Shown: positions 42,490-53,611, counted from the stretch's first letter. The stretch is DNA of 64,000 bases from Serratia odorifera (GCF_900635445.1 NZ_LR134117.1:4402001-4466000), one strand, 5' to 3'. Program-made: numbers and translations. Notes: a model not told the origin generated them from the sequence alone.

Positions 42490-42936
42490 ATGTTCAAACC
42501 GCACGTCACCGTCGCCTGCGTGGTTCATGCCGCCGGCAAGTTTCTGATCGTTGAAGAAACGGTAAACAACAAGGCATTGTGGAACCAGCCGGCTGGCCAC
42601 CTGGAAGCCGATGAAACGCTGATCCAGGCGGCTGAACGCGAACTGTGGGAGGAAACCGGCATCCGCGCTGCACCGCAGTCATTCCTTAAACTGCATCAAT
42701 GGATCGCCCCGGACCGTACGCCGTTTCTGCGTTTTTGCTTTGCCATTGAACTGGCGCAAACGCTGCCAACCGAACCGCACGATGCCGACATCGACCGTTG
42801 CCATTGGCTGAGCGCCGAGCAGATTTTAACCGCGCCCAACCTGCGCTCGCCGCTGGTAGCGGAAAGCCTGCGCTGTTACCTGCAACCGGAACGCTACCCG
42901 CTGTCGCTGGTCGGCAGTTTTAACTGGCCGTTCTAG
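42490..42936 (+). CDS. nudJ: phosphatase NudJ (Nudix hydrolase)
   Basis: A 148-residue Nudix enzyme that hydrolyses HMP-PP and nucleoside di/triphosphates. The Nudix box is GHLEADETLIQAAERELWEE followed by TGI, and the N-terminus FKPHVTVACVVHAAGKFLIV matches NudJ. It sits directly upstream of mnmA, as in E. coli. Confidence 0.92.
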   Translation: MFKPHVTVACVVHAAGKFLIVEETVNNKALWNQPAGHLEADETLIQAAERELWEETGIRAAPQSFLKLHQWIAPDRTPFLRFCFAIELAQTLPTEPHDADIDRCHWLSAEQILTAPNLRSPLVAESLRCYLQPERYPLSLVGSFNWPF

Positions 42937-43032
42937 CGCACAATATGTGCCGTGCGCGCCGGGCAGCATCGTGGTAAAATCCTGCGCTTGTTTTTTACCA
43001 GCACGGTTCGTGTTCAAGTTCGTGAGATCCCC

Positions 43033-44145
43033 ATGTCAGACAACAGCCAGAAAAAAGTAATCGTCGGTATGTCCGGCGGCGTCGACTCTTCCGTTACTGC
43101 CTATCTGTTACAGCAACAGGGCTATCAGGTCGCTGGGCTGTTTATGAAGAACTGGGAAGAGGACGATGACGAAGAATACTGCTCCGCCGCGACAGACCTG
43201 GCCGACGCGCAAGCGGTGTGCGACAAGCTCGGCATTGAGCTGCACACGGTAAACTTTGCGGCTGAATACTGGGACAATGTATTCGAACTGTTCCTGGAAG
43301 AGTACAAGGCCGGTCGCACGCCAAACCCGGATATCCTGTGCAATAAGGAAATCAAGTTCAAAGCGTTCCTGGAGTTTGCCGCCGAAGATCTGGGGGCCGA
43401 TTTTATCGCCACCGGTCACTATGTGCGCCGCCAGGACGTTGACGGCAAAAACCGCCTGCTGCGCGGCGTCGACGGCAATAAAGATCAGAGCTACTTCCTG
43501 TATACCCTTAGCCACGAGCAGGTCGCGCAAAGCCTGTTCCCGGTGGGCGAGCTGGAAAAACCGCAAGTGCGGCGTATTGCCGAACAGCTGGAACTGGTCA
43601 CCGCCAAGAAAAAAGACTCCACCGGCATCTGCTTTATCGGCGAGCGTAAATTCCGCGACTTCCTCGGCCGCTATCTGCCGGCGCAACCAGGCCCGATCGT
43701 CACCGTCGACGGTCAAACCATCGGTGAACATCAGGGTTTGATGTATCACACCCTCGGTCAGCGCAAGGGGTTGGGCATTGGTGGCATGAAAGACAGCAGC
43801 GAAGATCCGTGGTACGTCGTGGATAAAGACGTTGCCAATAATCAGTTGGTCGTCGCCCAGGGCCACGACCACCCTCGTCTGATGTCGGTGGGACTGATTG
43901 CCCAACAACTGCACTGGGTCGATCGCCAGCCGTTAACCGCACCGCTGCGTTGCACGGTAAAAACCCGCTATCGTCAGCAGGATCTGGCATGCACCGTAAC
44001 GCCGATCGACGCCGAGCGTATCGAGGTACGTTTCGACGAGCCGGTCGCCGCGGTCACCCCGGGCCAGTCTGCGGTGTTTTACCAGGGTGAAATCTGCCTG
44101 GGCGGCGGCATCATCGAACAGCGCCTGCCGCTGCCTCAAGCGTAA
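43033..44145 (+). CDS. mnmA: tRNA-specific 2-thiouridylase
   Basis: A 370-residue enzyme that thiolates U34 of tRNA-Glu, -Gln and -Lys with sulfur from IscS via the Tus relay. It has the PP-loop GMSGGVDSSV, catalytic Cys in FLEEYKAGRTPNPDILCNKE (in part) and in STGICFIGERKFRDF, and C-terminal beta-barrel. The start MSDNSQKKVIVG at 43033 is chosen; the longer frame is upstream leader. Confidence 0.94.
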   Translation: MSDNSQKKVIVGMSGGVDSSVTAYLLQQQGYQVAGLFMKNWEEDDDEEYCSAATDLADAQAVCDKLGIELHTVNFAAEYWDNVFELFLEEYKAGRTPNPDILCNKEIKFKAFLEFAAEDLGADFIATGHYVRRQDVDGKNRLLRGVDGNKDQSYFLYTLSHEQVAQSLFPVGELEKPQVRRIAEQLELVTAKKKDSTGICFIGERKFRDFLGRYLPAQPGPIVTVDGQTIGEHQGLMYHTLGQRKGLGIGGMKDSSEDPWYVVDKDVANNQLVVAQGHDHPRLMSVGLIAQQLHWVDRQPLTAPLRCTVKTRYRQQDLACTVTPIDAERIEVRFDEPVAAVTPGQSAVFYQGEICLGGGIIEQRLPLPQA

Positions 44146-44156
44146 TTATCCCGTCA

Positions 44157-44181
44157 ACAGGTGCCGAATGGCACCTGTTTT
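44157..44181 (+). terminator. terminator after mnmA
   Basis: ACAGGTGCC (44157-44165) and GGCACCTGT (44170-44178) form a 9-bp stem followed by T's, 12 bases after the mnmA stop. The remaining leader up to hflD (44182-44407) shows no other gene. Confidence 0.8.
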
Positions 44182-44407
44182 GCCTACTATTCAACCACCC
44201 TTTCGCCCCCGGACGTCGATGCATCGCAGCCTGCGTTTTGGCACTGGGTTTAACCGCCGTTTTGTGGCATGATCCGTGACATTCGTTGTCATCGTTGTGA
44301 CTGCTGCGGCCAGCCATTGTGGCCCCGAGCCCGCGGCGTCGTTTCCCGATACACAAAACCCTTTAGCCGTAAGCCATGTACCGTTAACAGCGTTTACAGG
44401 AGTATTC

Positions 44408-45035
44408 GTGGCGAAGAATTATTATGACATTACGCTGGCGATGGCCGGGATCAGCCAGGCCGCGCGTCTGGTGCAACAGTTGGCGCATGAAGGCCAGTGT
44501 GACCGCGACGCGTTGCATACCTCGCTGAACAGTCTGTTGCAAATGAATCCGTCCTCAACCCTGGCGGTATTCGGCGGTGAAGAGTGTAACCTGAAGGTTG
44601 GCCTTGAAACGCTGATGGGCGTGCTGAATGCCAATAATAAAGGCCCTGGCGCGGAACTGACGCGCTACACCATCAGCCTGGATGGTGCTTGAGCGCAAAC
44701 TCAACGCCAATAAGCAGGCCATGAACACGCTGGGCGAACGTCTCGATCAATTGGAACGCCAACTGGCGCATTTTGATTTGGAATCCGAAACCATTGTCAG
44801 CGCCCTGGCCGGCATTTATGTCGACGTGGTCAGCCCGCTGGGGCCGCGCATCCAGGTCACGGGTTCACCGGCCATTTTGCAAAATACCCAGGTGCAGGCC
44901 AAGGTTCGCGCCACGCTGCTGGCCGGCATTCGCGCCGCGGTACTGTGGCAGCAGGTTGGCGGCAGCCGTCTGCAATTAATGTTTTCTCGTAATCGTCTGT
45001 TCAAACAGGCGCAAAATATCGTTGCTCATTGTTAA
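44408..45035 (+). pseudogene. hflD: high frequency lysogenization protein HflD, frameshifted
   Basis: The start is GTG 44408 with AGGAG upstream (VAKNYYDITLAMAGISQAAR). The first frame reads to LTRYTISL and then stops. The rest (MVLERKLNANKQAMNTLGER onward) is in another frame. An extra G at 44680-44681 explains it; without it the protein is 208 residues, like E. coli HflD (213). HflD is a membrane-linked protein that binds lambda CII. The gene is conserved, so a sequence error is likely. Confidence 0.88.
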
Positions 45036-45057
45036 TCGATCCCAGGAGTTGCTACCG

Positions 45058-46428
45058 ATGGAATTATCCTCACTGACCGCCGTTTCACCCGTTGACGGAC
45101 GCTACGGTGATAAAGTCAGCGCACTGCGCACTATTTTCAGCGAATTCGGCTTGCTGAAATTCCGCGTACAGGTTGAAGTACGTTGGCTGCAAAAACTGGC
45201 AGCCTGCGCAGAAATCAAGGAAGTTCCCGCTTTTGACGCCGACGCAAACGCTTACCTCGACCAGATCGTCGCCGAATTCAGCGAAGAAGACGCGCAGCGC
45301 ATCAAGACTATCGAACGCACCACCAATCACGATGTGAAGGCGGTAGAGTATTTCCTGAAGGAAAAGGTAGCGGCAGTGCCTGCGCTGCACGCAGTCTCCG
45401 AATTCATTCACTTCGCCTGTACCTCGGAAGACATCAACAACCTGTCCCACGCGCTGATGCTCAACACCGCACGTCAGGACGTGGTGCTGCCGTTCTGGCG
45501 CAAGATCATCGACGCGATCAAAGGTCTGGCACAGGAATATCGCGACATTCCATTGCTGTCCCGTACCCACGGTCAGCCGGCTACGCCGTCCACCGTCGGT
45601 AAAGAACTGGCCAACGTCGCCTACCGCATGGACCGCCAGTTCCGTCAGTTGGAACAGGTCGAGATCCTCGGCAAAATCAACGGCGCGGTCGGCAACTACA
45701 ATGCACACATCGTGGCCTATCCAGAAGTGGACTGGCACCGTTTCAGCGAAGAGTTCGTCACTTCGCTGGGCATTACCTGGAACCCATACACCACGCAGAT
45801 TGAACCGCATGACTATATTGCCGAGCTGTTTGATTGCGTCGCGCGCTTCAACACCATTCTGATCGACTTCGACCGCGACATCTGGGGTTACATTGCTCTG
45901 AATCACTTCAAGCAAAAAACCATTGCCGGCGAAATCGGTTCCTCCACCATGCCGCACAAGGTTAACCCCATCGACTTCGAAAACTCCGAAGGCAACCTGG
46001 GTCTGGCTAATGCCGTGATGGGGCACCTGGCAAGCAAATTGCCGGTTTCGCGCTGGCAGCGTGACCTGACCGACTCCACCGTGCTGCGCAACCTGGGCGT
46101 CGGCCTGGGCTATGCGTTGATCGCCTATCAGGCGACCATGAAAGGCATCAGCAAACTGGAAGTAAACCAGGCACATCTGCTGGATGAACTGGATCACAAC
46201 TGGGAAGTGCTGGCCGAGCCGATCCAGACCGTTATGCGCCGTTACGGCATTGAAAAACCTTATGAAAAACTGAAGGAATTGACGCGTGGCAAACGCGTTG
46301 ATGCCGCCGGCATGCAGGCATTCATCGACGGCCTGGAACTGCCGGAAGAAGAAAAAACCCGTCTGAAGGCCATGACGCCGGCCAATTACATTGGTCGCGC
46401 CACCACCATGGTTGATGAACTGAAGTAA
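45058..46428 (+). CDS. purB: adenylosuccinate lyase
   Basis: A 456-residue enzyme of purine synthesis acting at two steps (SAICAR and adenylosuccinate cleavage). The fumarase-superfamily signature GEIGSSTMPHKVNP contains the catalytic Ser loop, and SRTHGQPATPSTVGKE the catalytic His. The start MELSSLTAVSPVDGRYG is preceded by AGGAG. Downstream of hflD, as in E. coli. Confidence 0.95.
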   Translation: MELSSLTAVSPVDGRYGDKVSALRTIFSEFGLLKFRVQVEVRWLQKLAACAEIKEVPAFDADANAYLDQIVAEFSEEDAQRIKTIERTTNHDVKAVEYFLKEKVAAVPALHAVSEFIHFACTSEDINNLSHALMLNTARQDVVLPFWRKIIDAIKGLAQEYRDIPLLSRTHGQPATPSTVGKELANVAYRMDRQFRQLEQVEILGKINGAVGNYNAHIVAYPEVDWHRFSEEFVTSLGITWNPYTTQIEPHDYIAELFDCVARFNTILIDFDRDIWGYIALNHFKQKTIAGEIGSSTMPHKVNPIDFENSEGNLGLANAVMGHLASKLPVSRWQRDLTDSTVLRNLGVGLGYALIAYQATMKGISKLEVNQAHLLDELDHNWEVLAEPIQTVMRRYGIEKPYEKLKELTRGKRVDAAGMQAFIDGLELPEEEKTRLKAMTPANYIGRATTMVDELK

Positions 46429-46446
46429 GCCGTTCGCAGACAGCCA

Positions 46447-46474
46447 AAAGCGACCTCAGCGGGTCGCTTTTTTT
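46447..46474 (+). terminator. terminator after purB
   Basis: AAAGCGACC (46447-46455) pairs with GGTCGCTTT (46462-46470), with a run of T's behind. It ends the purB transcript and separates the core block from the convergent acetyltransferase gene. Confidence 0.85.
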
Positions 46475-46530
46475 ATGTTCGCCATCGCCTTGCTGCCGGC
46501 TAGCGGTGGTACAAGACGGATGCTGGCGGG

Positions 46531-47232
46531 TTAATCGAACAAGGCCTGCAACCGCGTTTTCTGCTGCCCGTCTGGGGTAAAATTATCCGCCGCCAGCCAG
46601 CGTGCAAACCCACGCTCGATGGTTGGCCAGCGGTCGCGCGTGATGGCAAACCAGTCGGTATCACGGTTGCGCCCTTTAATCACGATCGCACATTTAAACT
46701 GCCCTTCATAGACAAAACCAAAGCGCAGTGCCGCCCGTCGCGACGGCGCGTTAAGACTGTCGCATTTCCATTCGCAGCGTCGATAACCTAGCTGATTGAA
46801 GGCGTAGCGCAGCAGCAGGAAAATGGCTTCGCTGGCGCTGGGGCGCTGTTTCATCGCCGGTGACCAATTGACATGACCAATTTCCAGCACGCCGTTGGCG
46901 GGATCGATGCGCATCAATGCCACCGTACCCAGCGGTTCGCCGCTGACGGGATCGCATACCGTATAAGACACCAGTGACGGATCCGCTTGCAGCGCCTGCA
47001 AATGCTGCAGCATCGCTTGCAGGCTGTCCGGCCGCTCCGCCGGTAAATAGGTCCAGTCACGGTCATCCGCCGCCCGTTGATAAGCATCGAATAGTCCGCG
47101 GTAGTCACGCGGCGCATCCAGCGCCACCAATCGGCAAAAAGTCCCGTTTAGTGCCAGCGCGTCAGGCCTGTTCACGGCTTGCCAGTCGGTTAGCGCTTCG
47201 CCTATCGGCTGGCCATAATGATTGATTGCCAT
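46531..47232 (-). CDS. GNAT-family N-acetyltransferase (RimJ/RimL-like)
   Basis: A 233-residue protein. The acetyl-CoA-binding fold shows PLGTVALMRIDPANGVLEIG and the later YRRCEWKCDSLNAPSRRAALR (in part) with RFGFVYEG, the RimJ/RimL-type signature. The N-terminus (YGQPIGEALTDWQAVNRPD) is typical of the family that acetylates proteins or amines. Substrate unknown. Convergent to purB. Confidence 0.85.
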   Translation of the reverse strand: MAINHYGQPIGEALTDWQAVNRPDALALNGTFCRLVALDAPRDYRGLFDAYQRAADDRDWTYLPAERPDSLQAMLQHLQALQADPSLVSYTVCDPVSGEPLGTVALMRIDPANGVLEIGHVNWSPAMKQRPSASEAIFLLLRYAFNQLGYRRCEWKCDSLNAPSRRAALRFGFVYEGQFKCAIVIKGRNRDTDWFAITRDRWPTIERGFARWLAADNFTPDGQQKTRLQALFD

Positions 47233-47252
47233 CCGTATCTCTTCCTCAGTCG

Positions 47253-47707
47253 TTAGCGGTTATAAACCACGAATGAACTGCGATTGCCCACTTTGTCGTA
47301 CAGCGAGCGCGCCGGCGCGTTATATTCCTGGGTCATCCAGTAAACGCGGTCGCACTGACGCTGATCCGCTAATCGATAAGCCTGTTCGAACAGCTGTTCA
47401 GACACTTTTTGTCCACGCGCAGCGGGTGAAACATACAAATCTTCGATATAGCAATATCCCTGTGAACTCCAGGTCGACGGGTGGAAGATCAGATTCATCA
47501 ACCCCCAATAATCTGCCGTCCCGATCCTGCGCCACCAGGCCATAAACCGGCTCCTCGCGGGTCAGGCGGACAAATGTCTCTTCGCTGACGCTGTCGCTTA
47601 CCTCTGCACGATAGAAATGCAGATAGCCTTGCCATAAAGCCAGCCACTGCGCCCGATCGTCATGGTGAACTCTGGCGTATTTGTACTGCCCGATCTATTG
47701 AACTCAT
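47253..47707 (-). pseudogene. GNAT-family N-acetyltransferase, frameshifted
   Basis: The start MSSIDRAVQIR at 47707 has GGAG upstream. After an apparent indel near 47660-47670 the frame gives DDRAQWLALWQGYLHFYRAE and GLVAQDRDGRLLG. After a second indel in the C run 47502-47506 (five, four expected) it continues LMNLIFHPSTWSSQGYCYIE and YVSPAARGQKVSEQLFEQAY, the acetyl-CoA-binding motif. About 150 residues when repaired. Same strand as the MocR-type gene behind it. Confidence 0.75.
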
Positions 47708-47805
47708 TGTCACTCCAGTTACACAACGTATGTTGAATAAGCGCAGAGTACACTGGCGGCCAGGCGCAGAGTACCGACCAATCGATCACGGCGGGCAGAC
47801 CAATT

Positions 47806-49353
47806 TTAGCGGTTCTTCGGCATAGGCAGGGCGGCAAATATCTGTGCCAGTCGTTTGATAAATTGCACGATTTCACTCGGCGTATAGGCGGCAAAACCCA
47901 GCACCAATGCGCCCTGCCCGGGGGGGTGTCGGTATAAAAATCCGCCAGGCCGTACAGCCGGATCCCCTGTTCGGGCACCGGCGGCCACCAGCCTGGCGCT
48001 CGGTTGCCGCGTCGACCAGCGGGCAGACCAGCTGTAACCCCCCTTGCGGCAAATGCGGCCGTGTCCACGCCGCGAGGTATTGATTGACCGCGGCAAATAA
48101 AATGTCCAGGCGGGCTTTGTACAGCAGGCGCATGTTTCTTAAATGCTCGGTATAACCATCCGATCGTAAAAAGGCATACAGCGTCGCCTGCGACAGCGGT
48201 CGCGGTACAGCCGTCCTGAAGTTGCTTGGCTGCCACCATCGGAATAATCAAGGAGGGCGGCACAATGATAAAACCCAGCCGTAAACCCGGAAACAGGGTC
48301 TTGCTGAAGGTGCCGATATACAGGGTGCGCTGATGCTGATCCAGCCCCTGCAACGAAGCCGTCGGCATGCCGTGGTAGGTAAATTCGGAATCGTAGTCAT
48401 CTTCGATGATCCAGGCATTTTCCTGGCGCGCCCATGCCAGCAAGCCTAATCGACGATCGATATCCAGCGAGTGCCCCAACGGGTAGTGGTGCGAAGGGGT
48501 AACATACACACCTCGACCACTCGGCCGGGTTGCCACCAGTTGGTCGACGTTGATCCCCCCGCGGGTCCACCTCAATCGGGATAGCACGCAGACCGGCAGC
48601 GCACACCAGCTTTTTTGCTCCCTGATAGCCCGGTTCCTCAACGAACACCGCGTCACCGGCGTTGAACAACACCTGGGTACACAACGACAGCGCCTGCTGC
48701 GAACTGCTGACGATCACCACCTGTTCCGCGGTGGCTTTTACCCCCCGCTCCCGCCGCAGGTAGTCGACAATTTCGCTACGTAACGCCACTAGCCCTTGAG
48801 GATCGCCATAGCCCAAAAGCTGTTCGGTGTGATGTCGCACCGCCGACTTTTCCAACTGCAACCAGTTGTCGATCGGGAACTGCCGCAGATCCGGCGCCGA
48901 CGGGGTCAGCGCGCCAACGAGGCCGGCATGTGGCGTATAGCCACTAACCAGCAACACGCGCCCGCTGGCGCTTAACGCCTGTTCAGTCAGGCTAGCCTGA
49001 GCGGTGGCGTCGGCGGCCAATAGCTCACGGCCAATCAGCGGGCTGTTGCGGTAGCTGACAAAACTGCCGCGCCCAACCGTTCGAGCCAGATACCCTTCGG
49101 CCTCTAACTGGGCGTAGGTCAGTTCGACCGTATCGCGCGATATGCCCAGTGCGCTGGCCAGTCGGCGGCTCGGGGGCAGCCGGCTCAGCGTTTTCAGTTC
49201 GCCTGCGGTTACCAATTGCCTGATAGCCAGGTGCAACGCCGCTTTCAAGGTCATTCGCTGCCGACGCAGGCGTGTGAGCAGCGGTTTAATCTTTGCCGTA
49301 GCGAGTTCGATCTCGTTGGCGGAGCCCAGCGTGGCATGCTCATTCTGCTTCAT
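47806..49353 (-). pseudogene. MocR/PdxR-like transcriptional regulator, multiply frameshifted
   Basis: The N-terminus is a GntR-type winged helix (LPPSRRLASALGISRDTVEL). An aminotransferase-like domain follows, with AEQVVIVSSSQQALSLCTQV, ENAWIIEDDYDSEFTYHG and the PLP-lysine motif TFSKTLFPGLRLGF. At least four one-base indels break it, the first in the C run 48555-48560 (plus strand) and others in 47900-48230. Repaired length is about 500 residues. MocR proteins sense pyridoxal phosphate or related ligands. Confidence 0.75.
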
Positions 49354-49557
49354 GTAATCGGTCTCAAAGCGCAGGTGAATACCGGCGCAGCATCAATCTG
49401 TTAGGAGCATTTTCCCGTCATGCGCATCAACTTACCAGTGCCGCCACCGTTTTGCGCGGATTCTCGCCAGATTTCACTCACGCTGGCTGTTGCGCCACGG
49501 GGTAAAATCACCTTAAATAAGACATATCGTATTGAGGCAACAGGATTTCGGCCGGTT

Positions 49558-50323
49558 ATGAGCATGGAAACCAACCAGCGTCTGCTGGATAAACTACAGC
49601 AGGATCTGAGCAGCGCGGGTGCCATGCCGCTCTATCTGCGTTTTAACGCGTCAATACGCCAGGCGATCGAACAGGGTGTGCTGAGCGAAGGGGACTTCTT
49701 ACCCAGCGAGCGTCATTTCACCGATCGGCTGGGCATTTCACGCATTACCGTGCGCAAGGCGCTGGCCTGTCTGGAGGAGGACGGCATTATTGGCCGTTCA
49801 CGCGGTTATGGCACTTTTATTCGCCAAACCTCGCCACAGGCCAAGCTGGCCTATTCGCTGGCGGATGTAAAAGGCTTTTCACGCGAGGTCATGCTGCAAG
49901 GGCGACGGCCCGATACGGTGTGGATCAGCCGCGAACGCGTGGTTGCCGATAGCCAACTGGCGGCAAAGCTGGCGCTGGCAGAAAATACCGCCGTTTATAA
50001 ACTCAAACGCATTCACTTTATCGACGGGAAACCGATGTCGCTGGCGGTGTCTTATGTGGTGGCGGAGGCTATCGCCAACGTTGAAGATATCGGCCTGTCG
50101 CTGTATGACTATTTCCGCCTCAACAACGTCGAAATGGGGGTCGCTGCGCAGCCAGGTCAGCGCGGCAATGACCGATGAAGAAACCCAGCGCACCCTGCAA
50201 TTGAAAGATCCCATGCCGCTGCTGATCATCAAGCAAACGCTGTTTGATCGGCAGAAGAAACCGATAGAATACAGCGAGAGCTTTTGCCGCAGCGACATGT
50301 ACGAGTTTATCAGCGAGGATTAA
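49558..50323 (+). pseudogene. yegW: GntR/UTRA-family regulator YegW-like, frameshifted
   Basis: An N-terminal winged helix (GDFLPSERHFTDRLGISRIT, VRKALACLEEDGIIGRSRGY) is followed by a UTRA ligand domain (KLAYSLADVKGFSREVMLQG). The frame breaks at the G run 50131-50138 (five, four expected) and continues SLRSQVSAAMTDEETQRTLQ. Repaired length 254 residues, similar to E. coli YegW. It lies convergent to the yegTUV-like operon and is the likely regulator. Confidence 0.8.
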
Positions 50324-51288
50324 CCGGCTTCGCTGGCCAGCAGTTGCGCCAGCGTCGGCGCGCAATCTCCGCCAGGGCGTGAAACCACATAACCGGCAAT
50401 GCTGTTGGACAGCAGCATGGTTTGCTGCGGTGTCAGCCCCAATGCCAACCCGGCCAGCAAACCGGCAGTATGACTGTCGCCAGCGCCAATGCTGTCGGCC
50501 ACCGTCACCGCCCTGGGCCGCTACCCAGCCGCATTCGCCCGGCTCGGCGTAATAGTACCCGCCTTGGTCACCAAAACGCACCACCACCCATTTGCCCGGT
50601 ACGTTGCCACAGCTGCCGACAGAAGCCTTCAATATCCTCGCCCATCCCCAACCAGTTGCGCTTCGCGCTGGTTTAGCGTCAACAGCACGCCGGGACGAAT
50701 CAGACGTTGCAGCAAATCGTCCGGCATCACATCGATGCGCGGGCCAATATCCAGCACCACCCGCACCGTGGCAGGCAGTTGCTGCATCCACTGCAGCAGT
50801 ACCGCGCCGCCCCCCGATCCCAACTGATAGCCGGAAAGGTATACCAGCCCACCTTGCGGCGCCGCGTCCTGCAGCCACGCCGTTTGCCAACGGTTTTCTA
50901 TACCGTCGATGGAAATGAACGTACGCTCGCCGTCCGGCTCCACCAGTGCCATGCACCAACCGTTATCCTCGCCGCCCACCGCCAGATCGGAGTGCACCCC
51001 GCGCTGCGCCATTTCGCCACGCAGTCGATCGGCCCACATGCCCTCGCCCAGCGGCAGCAGATTACGGCTGACAATGCCCAGTTGCTTCAGCGCTACGGCA
51101 ATGTTTAACGCGCAGCCGCCGAGATGGAACCCCTGCATCTGCGCGGCAACATCGCCACCCCGCTGCGGCAGCGCCTCGGCGCTGACCACCATGTCCATCA
51201 CCGCTGCACCGATCAGCGTCACCGGCGATTGCTGATGCCAACCGCCCTGCGTCAGCGTTAACAGTAAATCGTGCCGTGCCCTGTTCAT
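50320..51288 (-). pseudogene. yegV: PfkB-family sugar kinase YegV-like, frameshifted
   Basis: The N-terminal frame (51288 to about 50650) has LIGAAVMDMVVSAEALPQRG and FHLGGCALNIAVALKQLGI. The catalytic PfkB signature TVADSIGAGDSHTAGLLAGL is in a separate frame ending at 50320. Three extra G/C bases (50646-50649, 50595-50597, 50511-50513) explain the breaks. The repaired protein has 321 residues. It would phosphorylate a sugar or nucleoside; substrate unknown. The start overlaps the yegU stop (ATGA). Confidence 0.8.
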
Positions 51289-52305
51289 TGGCCCTCCTGG
51301 CGAGCTTGCCGCAGCCGCAGCAACGCCTGTGCATAAGCGGGAATATCCAGCGTATTGACCTGCTTCAATTGCGCCAACAGGCGTTGATCAAAGGCGTCAA
51401 TGCCGTTCAGCGCACCGCAAATGGCGGTGGCCATCGCGCCAATGGTATCAGTGTCGCCACCCAGATTGGCGCAGAGAATCGCACACTGGTTGGGATCGGT
51501 ATCCGCCAAGGCCACCATCGCCAGCGCCGCCGGCACCGACTCGATGGTACTGACGCCGGCGCCGACCAATTGATAAATGCGCTCGGACGCCTGCTCGGTG
51601 CCGGTCGAGCTATCAACCACCTGCAAGGCCAGTTCAACACGTGCCGCCAGCGAAGCGCTGAAGGTGGTGCTGTGGCGGCGCTGGGCATAATCCGCAACCC
51701 CCGGCAATGCCAGGCGAATCTCCGCCCAACTGACGCCCTCGACCGCTTTGGCTATCGCCCAGGCAATCACCACCGCACCAGCAACGGCAATGTCCGATTT
51801 ATGCGTCGGACTGGAGGCCAACCATACCTGCTGGCAGAAATCGTCCAGCGGTGCAGAAGGCAACACGCAGCCAAGCGGTGAAATCCGCATCGCCGCGCCA
51901 TTGGTGACGCCGTTGTTATCCAGTTCGCTAATCGGCGTGCCCTTTTTCTGCGCGCCTAATGCCAGTTTGGAACTGGGGCCGAGAATGTTTTTATTGAATG
52001 CGTCAAAATCGTCGACCCAGCGGATCACGTTGCGGGCAATCAGTTCCGGCACGACCTCGCCGTCAGCCTCGATCAGCGCGTCGGCCAGCGCCAACGCCAT
52101 TGAGGTGTCGTCGGTATATTGCGCCGCACGGAAATAGCAGGCGGCGCTATTTTCCGCCGGACCATCAAGAAAACGGTCAATCCAGCCAAAATGCTGCTTT
52201 ACCCGTTCACGCGGCCACAGCTCTGACGGCATGCCGAGCGCGTCGCCCCAACATCTGTCCATAAAGCGCGCCTACGACGCGTTGTTGCGGGGTTAATGGC
52301 TTCAT
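51285..52305 (-). pseudogene. yegU: ADP-ribosylglycohydrolase family protein YegU-like, frameshifted
   Basis: The start MKPLTPQQRVVGALYGQMLG at 52305 is cut by one extra G in the run near 52247-52251, then continues DALGMPSELWPRERVKQHFG. The metal-binding motifs QYTDDTSMALALADAL and GGDTDTIGAMATAI are present, as in the DraG family. Repaired length 339 residues. It may act on ADP-ribosylated or related nucleoside substrates; in E. coli the function is not established. Confidence 0.82.
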
Positions 52306-52359
52306 TGGTTGTTGCTCCTGAATCGTTGTCATCGCCGGGCATCAGGCCCGGCCGGTGGT

Positions 52360-53611
52360 TTAAGGCTGAGTCACATTGATCGGCGTGATGCTGTGGTTGC
52401 GCTCGCGGAAAAACAGCAGGAACAGCAGCATCACCGCCACCACCATCGCCGCTCCCACACCCCACACCGCAAACCAGTCAAAGGTCATGCCGTCACGCGG
52501 TTGTTGCAGCGCAAAGGTGGTCATCGCCTGCCCTCCTAGCCAGTTGCCGATAAAACTGCCCAGCCCCTGGCAGATCAGCGTGATCAACCCCTGCGCCGCG
52601 GTACGCATATGCGCCGGTGCCTTTTTATCCACATAGATGTAGCCGGTGACGAAATAGAAATCGTAGCTGACGCCGTGTAACAAGATGCCGAGGAACAGCA
52701 TGCTGTATGCCCAAACGTCAGCGGTGCCGCCATAGATAAAGAACAGGTAGCGGATCGCGGCGGTAACGAACCCCAGCATCAGCACCTTTTTAATGCCGTA
52801 GCGTTTAAGCAGCAGCGCAAGGCCAGCATGGCGAAAATTTCGGATACCTGTCCCAGCGTCATCCAGCCGGTGGCATCGGGCAATCCGACCTGGGTCAGAT
52901 AGCCATGTGGCAAACTGGTAATAAAACGCCAATGGCATGCAAAACAGAAACGAGCACAGCGCAAAGGTGGCGAACGAGCGATCTTTCAACAATCCCAGCG
53001 CATTCAGCCCCAGCAGCGCTTTGACATCCACCGGCCCGGTGCCGCGTGCCGGCGTATTCGGCAGCAGGAAACTGTACAACCCGAGGCAGATAGCGGCGAT
53101 ACCGGTAATGATCAGTGGCTGATTGGTGTCGGAGATATTTGCCCATGCCCAGCAGCGGCGGCAGCAAAAAGCCGATCACCAGACCGGAGGCAATCCAGCC
53201 GAGGGTGCCCAGCACGCGAATGCGCGGAAACTCCTTCTCCGGCATCGCCAATATTGGCGAAGGCGATACTGTTGGTTAGCGCCACGGTAGGCATATAGGT
53301 AATGCATACACCACCAGCAACGGGAAGAAGCGAGAAAACTCGGGTCTGCCAGGCGATGATGAACATCAGAATACCGCCGGCCAGGTGCAACCAACCCAGC
53401 ACTTTCTGCGCAGCGAAATAGCGGTCGGCAATCACCCGACCAGCACCGGCGAAAGGATCGCCGCAATCGCCGTGCTGCTGTAGGACCAGGCGATTTCACC
53501 TGGCGTAAAGCCCAATTTGTTGAGGTATTGCCATAGCGGGACGAACCATGCGCCCCAGATGAACCACTCGATAAACATCATGACAGACAGCTTCAGGTGA
53601 GGACGTTTCAT
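52360..53611 (-). pseudogene. yegT: nucleoside:H+ symporter-family transporter YegT-like, multiply frameshifted
   Basis: The start MKRPHLKLSVMMFIEWFIWG at 53611 and the final SITPINVTQP are joined by several frames. The pieces contain NupG/XapB-family features: WFVPLWQYLNKLGFTPGEIA, VLGTLGWIASGLVIGFLLPP and GVSYDFYFVTGYIYVDKKAP. At least five indels are needed to join them. The full protein would have about 12 membrane segments. It is first in the yegTUV operon. Confidence 0.8.

Noticed and set aside
45085..46197. Long minus-strand frame inside purB
   Set aside because: A shadow of purB on the opposite strand, with low-quality composition and no ribosome binding site.
50120..50959. Gly/Arg/Ala-rich minus-strand frame over yegV
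   Set aside because: Its composition is that of an out-of-frame reading. Only the stretch NVPGKWVVVRFGDQGG belongs to yegV, between two frameshifts.
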